This document shows positions 61,163 to 64,000 of a stretch of DNA of 64,000 bases, piece after piece. Position numbers and translations under genes: made by a program. Origin of the DNA: Amycolatopsis balhimycina FH 1894 (GTDB lineage Bacteria; Actinomycetota; Actinomycetes; Mycobacteriales; Pseudonocardiaceae); the NCBI RefSeq assembly GCF_000384295.1, contig NZ_KB913037.1, forward strand, positions 6,945,533 to 7,009,532, in the 5' to 3' direction. The notes under the pieces were generated by a model that ran no database searches, was not told the DNA's origin, and worked only from the letters and a program-made list of their open reading frames with translations. Numbering within the stretch: position 1 is the stretch's first letter; the number at the start of each line of letters is the position of its first letter.

Positions 61163-61472
61163 CAACAGCTCTCACCCCAGCGGGACTGACCGAGGTCGAT
61201 CCCGTTTTCTGCTGTCCAGATGCCACGGCGTCGGAGATCCTTTCCGCGGCTTGAGCCGTCTTGGACAAGTGATCAACGGGCGGTTCGACCGTGATCCGGC
61301 TGGAGACGAGCCTGCCAAGCCGGGCCGGGTGCTCTTCGTCCGAAGCGCCTCTCGGTACGGAGGCCGTCCAGAGCGCATTGTGGACACTTCGGCCAAGGCC
61401 TCGCCGCCGGACCAAGGCCGTGGACCACCCGACCTGTCAGTCCCTTGTGGACACTTCTGGTCGCGGGCGTTC

Positions 61473-62471
61473 TCAGCCCGCTGCCCGGGCGACGGACTCC
61501 CGGGGCGAATCCCCGTAGCGGGCGGCGATCGCGGCGGCGCGGTCGCGCAGGGCGGTCCGCAGCGACGCCGGGGCCAGGGCTTCCGCGTCCGTGCCGAGCT
61601 GCCACAGTGCCCACTCGGCGTGCCGGGAATCCTGGAACGTCACCTCCAGCCGCAGCCCGCCGCCGGTGTCCGGTTCCTCGGCGCGGACGGCCACCGCGGT
61701 GTTCAGCAGGTCCTCCCGCCGGTCCGGGTGCACCCGGACGAGCACGGTGAGGTGGCCGTCGGCGAGGAACCGGGCGCAGCGCCGGTGCCAGATCCGGGCC
61801 AGGTCGACCCGGTTCGGCCGCTCGGCCGGTTCGGGGAGGTCTTCGGCGGCCAGCACCCGCGACAGCCGGTAGGTGCGGTCCTCGCCGGATCTCGTCGCCA
61901 GCAGGTACGTCCGTTCGCGGACGGTGACCAGGCCGATCGGGTCCACCGTGCGCCAGCGGGGTTCCTGGTCCGTTGCGGCGTAGTGGATGCGGAGCTTGTG
62001 CCCGGCGAGCACCGCGCGCCGGACCGCGAGCATCGTCGTGCCGGGCAGCTCTTCGGTGACCGCGCGGCGGGAAAGCAGGTCGGTCTCCGGTTCGACGAGG
62101 AACCGCTGGGCCGCGTCGTTCGCGGTGGCCCGGTGCCCTTCGGGCAGCGCGTCGAGCACCTTGCGCATGGCCGACGCGAGCGCCGAGCCGAGGCCGAACA
62201 CCTGCTCGCCACGTCCGGATCCGGCGGTCAGCAAGGCCAGCGCCTCGTCGTGGTTCAGCCCGGTGAGCTCGGTCCGGAACCCGGGCAGCAACGCGAAACC
62301 GCCGTGCCTGCCGCGTTCGGCGTAGACCGGGACGCCGGCCGCGGACAGCGCCTCGATGTCGCGAAGCACGGTCCGGGTGGAGACCTCCAGCTCGCGGGCC
62401 AGGGCGTCCGCGGTCAGCCGGCCACGCTGACGCAGCAGGAGCACCAGCGAGACCAGCCGGTCGGCGCGCAT
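61473..62471 (-). CDS. HTH-WYL transcriptional regulator (YafY-like)
   Basis: A 332-aa regulator. The N-terminal winged HTH (RLTADALARELEVSTRTVLRDIEAL) is followed by a WYL domain (HYAATDQEPRWRTVDPIGLV...RTYLLATRSGEDRTYRLSRV) and a C-terminal WCX extension. It is divergent from the RidA-like gene, with a small palindrome between them, so it probably controls that gene and itself. Confidence 0.9.
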   Translation of the reverse strand: MRADRLVSLVLLLRQRGRLTADALARELEVSTRTVLRDIEALSAAGVPVYAERGRHGGFALLPGFRTELTGLNHDEALALLTAGSGRGEQVFGLGSALASAMRKVLDALPEGHRATANDAAQRFLVEPETDLLSRRAVTEELPGTTMLAVRRAVLAGHKLRIHYAATDQEPRWRTVDPIGLVTVRERTYLLATRSGEDRTYRLSRVLAAEDLPEPAERPNRVDLARIWHRRCARFLADGHLTVLVRVHPDRREDLLNTAVAVRAEEPDTGGGLRLEVTFQDSRHAEWALWQLGTDAEALAPASLRTALRDRAAAIAARYGDSPRESVARAAG

Positions 62472-62492
62472 GGCGAAACCCTAGCGAATACC

Positions 62493-62507
62493 CGACACAG
62501 GATGTCG
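62493..62507. promoter_or_regulatory. Palindrome between the WYL regulator and RidA-like gene
   Basis: CGACA-CAGGA-TGTCG is a 5-bp inverted repeat with a 5-nt spacer, 21 nt from the WYL start and 52 nt from the RidA start. Confidence 0.4.
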
Positions 62508-62559
62508 TGATTCGCCGAGAGGCTCCCCGCAGGTACCCGATGAACCGAATGGAGCTGAA

Positions 62560-62961
62560 GTGGCAGTGGAACGAACCGCGGTCAACCCGGTGACGTGGTC
62601 GCTGGAGATGGGGTTCAACCAGGGCGAGCTCGTCTCCGGGCCCACCCGGACCCTGTACTGCTCCGGGCAGACCGCGATGAACGGCGACGGCAAGCCCGAG
62701 CACGACGGCGACATGGCGGCACAGCTGGCGCTGAGCCTCGCCAACCTGGAGGCCGTGCTCGGCGAGGCCGGCATGTCACTGGCGAACCTCGTCCGGCTGA
62801 ACGTCTACACCACCGACGTCGACCTGCTGTTCCCGCACTACGGCGTGCTGGCGGCGCGGCTGGGCGCCGCCGGGGTGGCCCCGGCCACCACGATGCTCGG
62901 GGTGACCCGGCTGGCGATCCCCGGTCAGCTGGTCGAGCTCGAGGGCACCGCCGTCGCGTGA
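62560..62961 (+). CDS. RidA family protein
   Basis: A 133-aa YjgF/YER057c/UK114-fold protein. It shows LYCSGQTAMNGDG, a central NLEAVLGEAGMSLANLVRLNVYTTD and PATTMLGVTRLA. Canonical RidA clears 2-aminoacrylate, using an Arg in the motif R-VEIE; here the C-terminal motif reads QLVELEG, so a related subgroup is more likely. GTG 62560 follows GGAG. Confidence 0.85.
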   Translation: MAVERTAVNPVTWSLEMGFNQGELVSGPTRTLYCSGQTAMNGDGKPEHDGDMAAQLALSLANLEAVLGEAGMSLANLVRLNVYTTDVDLLFPHYGVLAARLGAAGVAPATTMLGVTRLAIPGQLVELEGTAVA

Positions 62962-62967
62962 GGCGAC

Positions 62968-62997
62968 CTGCCGCTCGGGGCCGGCCCCGAGCGGCAG
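62968..62997. terminator. 30-nt perfect palindrome between convergent genes
   Basis: CTGCCGCTCGGGGCC (62968-62982) is followed directly by its reverse complement (62983-62997), between the RidA-like stop and the methyltransferase stop. Confidence 0.7.
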
Positions 62998-63000
62998 CCG

Positions 63001-63879
63001 CTACTCCTTCTTCGCCGCCCCGGCGAGGACGATGGCTTCGCTCGCCTCGCCGAGATCCGGTGTCTCGTCGGTGACCGTCGCTTCTTCGGGGTGCCACAGC
63101 GGTGTCCAGGTCAGGCCGGGCTCGATCATCCGGAAGTCGCCGAACAGTTCGCGGATCTGCTGCCGCGTCCGCCAGATGACCGGGTTGCCCGCCCCGTCGT
63201 ACATGGTCTTGATGTTCTCCAGCATCCCGGCGAACTCGTCCGGTATTCCTTCGCTCGTGACGTGCGAAATGCCCAGGTACGAACCGGGGGCCAGCAGGTC
63301 GCGGTAGGTCGCGACGAGCCGGGGCCCGAGATCGGCGGATTCGGGGCTGTCCGGGGACGGCAGCTGCTGGATGTGGAGCACCGCGATCATCAGGAGCGCG
63401 ACCGGCCGGTCCAGGTCGATGACGCCGGTTTCCGCGATCCTTTCCCACAGCCGCCCGGGATCGCGCAGGTCCCCGTGGATGGCGGTGTGCCGGTCTTCGT
63501 CGCCGTACTGGCGCAGCAGGCTGCGGGAGTGCGCGACGGCGACCGGTTCGTGGTCGACGTAGGCGACGCGCACCTCGCCGGGAGCCACCTGGTCCGCGAC
63601 CTCGTGGGCGTGCCCCATTGTCGGCACGCCGGACCCGAGGTCGACGAACTGCCGGATCCCCAGTTTCGTGAGGTGCCGGACGAGCCGGTGGAGGAACAGC
63701 CGGTTGGACCGGGCGATCGGGCGCAGGATCGGGAACTTGCCGAGCAGTTGTTCGGCGAATTGGCGATCGATTTCCCAGTTGGTGTCGCCGCCGAGGAAGT
63801 AGTCGTAGATCCGGGCGACGCTGGGCTGGCTGAGGTCGACGCCGGCCGGGGGAAATGGTTCGCTGTCCGCAGTCGTCAC
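63001..63879 (-). CDS. DUF574-type SAM-dependent methyltransferase
   Basis: A 292-aa protein of the actinobacterial S-adenosylmethionine methyltransferase family often found in many copies. It has PSVARIYDYFLGG near the start, the SAM loop FVDLGSGVPTMGH, the acidic VDHEPVAVAHS and the conserved VLHIQ. GTG 63879 has GGGGAG upstream. Substrate unknown. Confidence 0.9.
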   Translation of the reverse strand: MTTADSEPFPPAGVDLSQPSVARIYDYFLGGDTNWEIDRQFAEQLLGKFPILRPIARSNRLFLHRLVRHLTKLGIRQFVDLGSGVPTMGHAHEVADQVAPGEVRVAYVDHEPVAVAHSRSLLRQYGDEDRHTAIHGDLRDPGRLWERIAETGVIDLDRPVALLMIAVLHIQQLPSPDSPESADLGPRLVATYRDLLAPGSYLGISHVTSEGIPDEFAGMLENIKTMYDGAGNPVIWRTRQQIRELFGDFRMIEPGLTWTPLWHPEEATVTDETPDLGEASEAIVLAGAAKKE

Positions 63880-63947
63880 TGTTCCGCTCCCCGTGGCGTG
63901 TGTGGTCGGATCATCTTATTCGGGCCGTTTGCCCGGTGCAGGCGGCA

Positions 63948-64000
63948 TCAGGGTGACCCCTGGCACCGGTCGAGTGCTTTTTCGAGGACTTCGCGTGCCT
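63948..64000 (-). CDS. 3' end of a gene entering from the right edge
   Basis: The last 16 codons of a leftward frame (AREVLEKALDRCQGSP then TGA) reach the window end. The helical composition is protein-like. It is too short to name. Confidence 0.35.
   Translation of the reverse strand, partial: AREVLEKALDRCQGSP

Noticed and set aside
60917..61472. tRNA genes as an integration site.
   Set aside because: No duplicated tRNA 3' end, integrase or atypical gene block follows either tRNA.
61251..62510. A 419-aa rightward ORF across the WYL gene.
   Set aside because: Its composition is that of an antisense shadow; the WYL protein on the other strand has full domains.

Overview
The window is high-G+C actinobacterial chromosome, most likely from the Pseudonocardiaceae and probably Amycolatopsis-like. 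The reasons are the codon use, many GTG starts, leaderless start signatures, and intergenic palindromes of a type I associate with that genus. No phage, plasmid, insertion sequence, CRISPR or rRNA gene is visible. Much of the gene order matches, from memory, Mycobacterium tuberculosis Rv3032 to about Rv2993, so this is mainly a conserved core-metabolism region with lineage-specific insertions.

Layout. 0.1-4.5 kb: a tiny secreted peptide gene, then a methylglucose-lipopolysaccharide-type set (GT4 glycosyltransferase, GH57 branching enzyme, methyltransferase) with an embedded thiol peroxidase. 4.5-9.6 kb: a membrane protein, DegV, the electron-transfer flavoprotein pair fixA-fixB, and a GNAT/PlsC acyltransferase pair. 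9.9-13.7 kb: an MDR oxidoreductase, an ATPase-LuxR fusion regulator and an MFS transporter behind a MerR-type promoter. 13.7-16 kb: cysteine desulfurase and mnmA, which act together in tRNA 2-thiolation. 16-20.5 kb: accessory genes (degenerate DUF222/HNH protein, two paralogous GNATs, MBL hydrolase, LURP-one-like protein). 20.6-29.9 kb: MetE-like protein, ligA, GNAT, ACT protein, gatCAB (Gln-tRNA amidotransferase) and a membrane protein. 30-34 kb: a four-gene overlapping sugar-oxidation cassette behind LacI-type operators. 34-37 kb: LppZ-like lipoprotein, hydroxyacid dehydrogenase, DoxX.

37-58 kb is the biosynthetic core: ilvD, ilvBNC, serA, leuB and cimA, with accessory genes between them (SnoaL-like, ankyrin, two LLM flavoenzymes with a TetR regulator, and a large secreted subtilase). 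Two operons carry clear translational attenuators. A 15-codon Leu/Val leader precedes ilvB. A 14-codon leader with three consecutive Ile codons precedes cimA, the citramalate synthase that feeds isoleucine synthesis. Both leaders look leaderless, both end inside the first arm of a stable hairpin, and both are followed by a U-tract terminator. A weaker candidate leader precedes leuB. 57-64 kb: FAH-family hydrolase, FAD monooxygenase, HAD phosphatase, tRNA-Gln(CTG), tRNA-Glu(CTC), WYL regulator, RidA-like protein and a DUF574-type methyltransferase.

Other notable points: 21-nt tandem and long inverted intergenic repeats, a probable frameshift near the start of the ankyrin gene, several operator palindromes whose regulators are not adjacent, and many genes whose -10 box lies 6-9 nt before the start codon.
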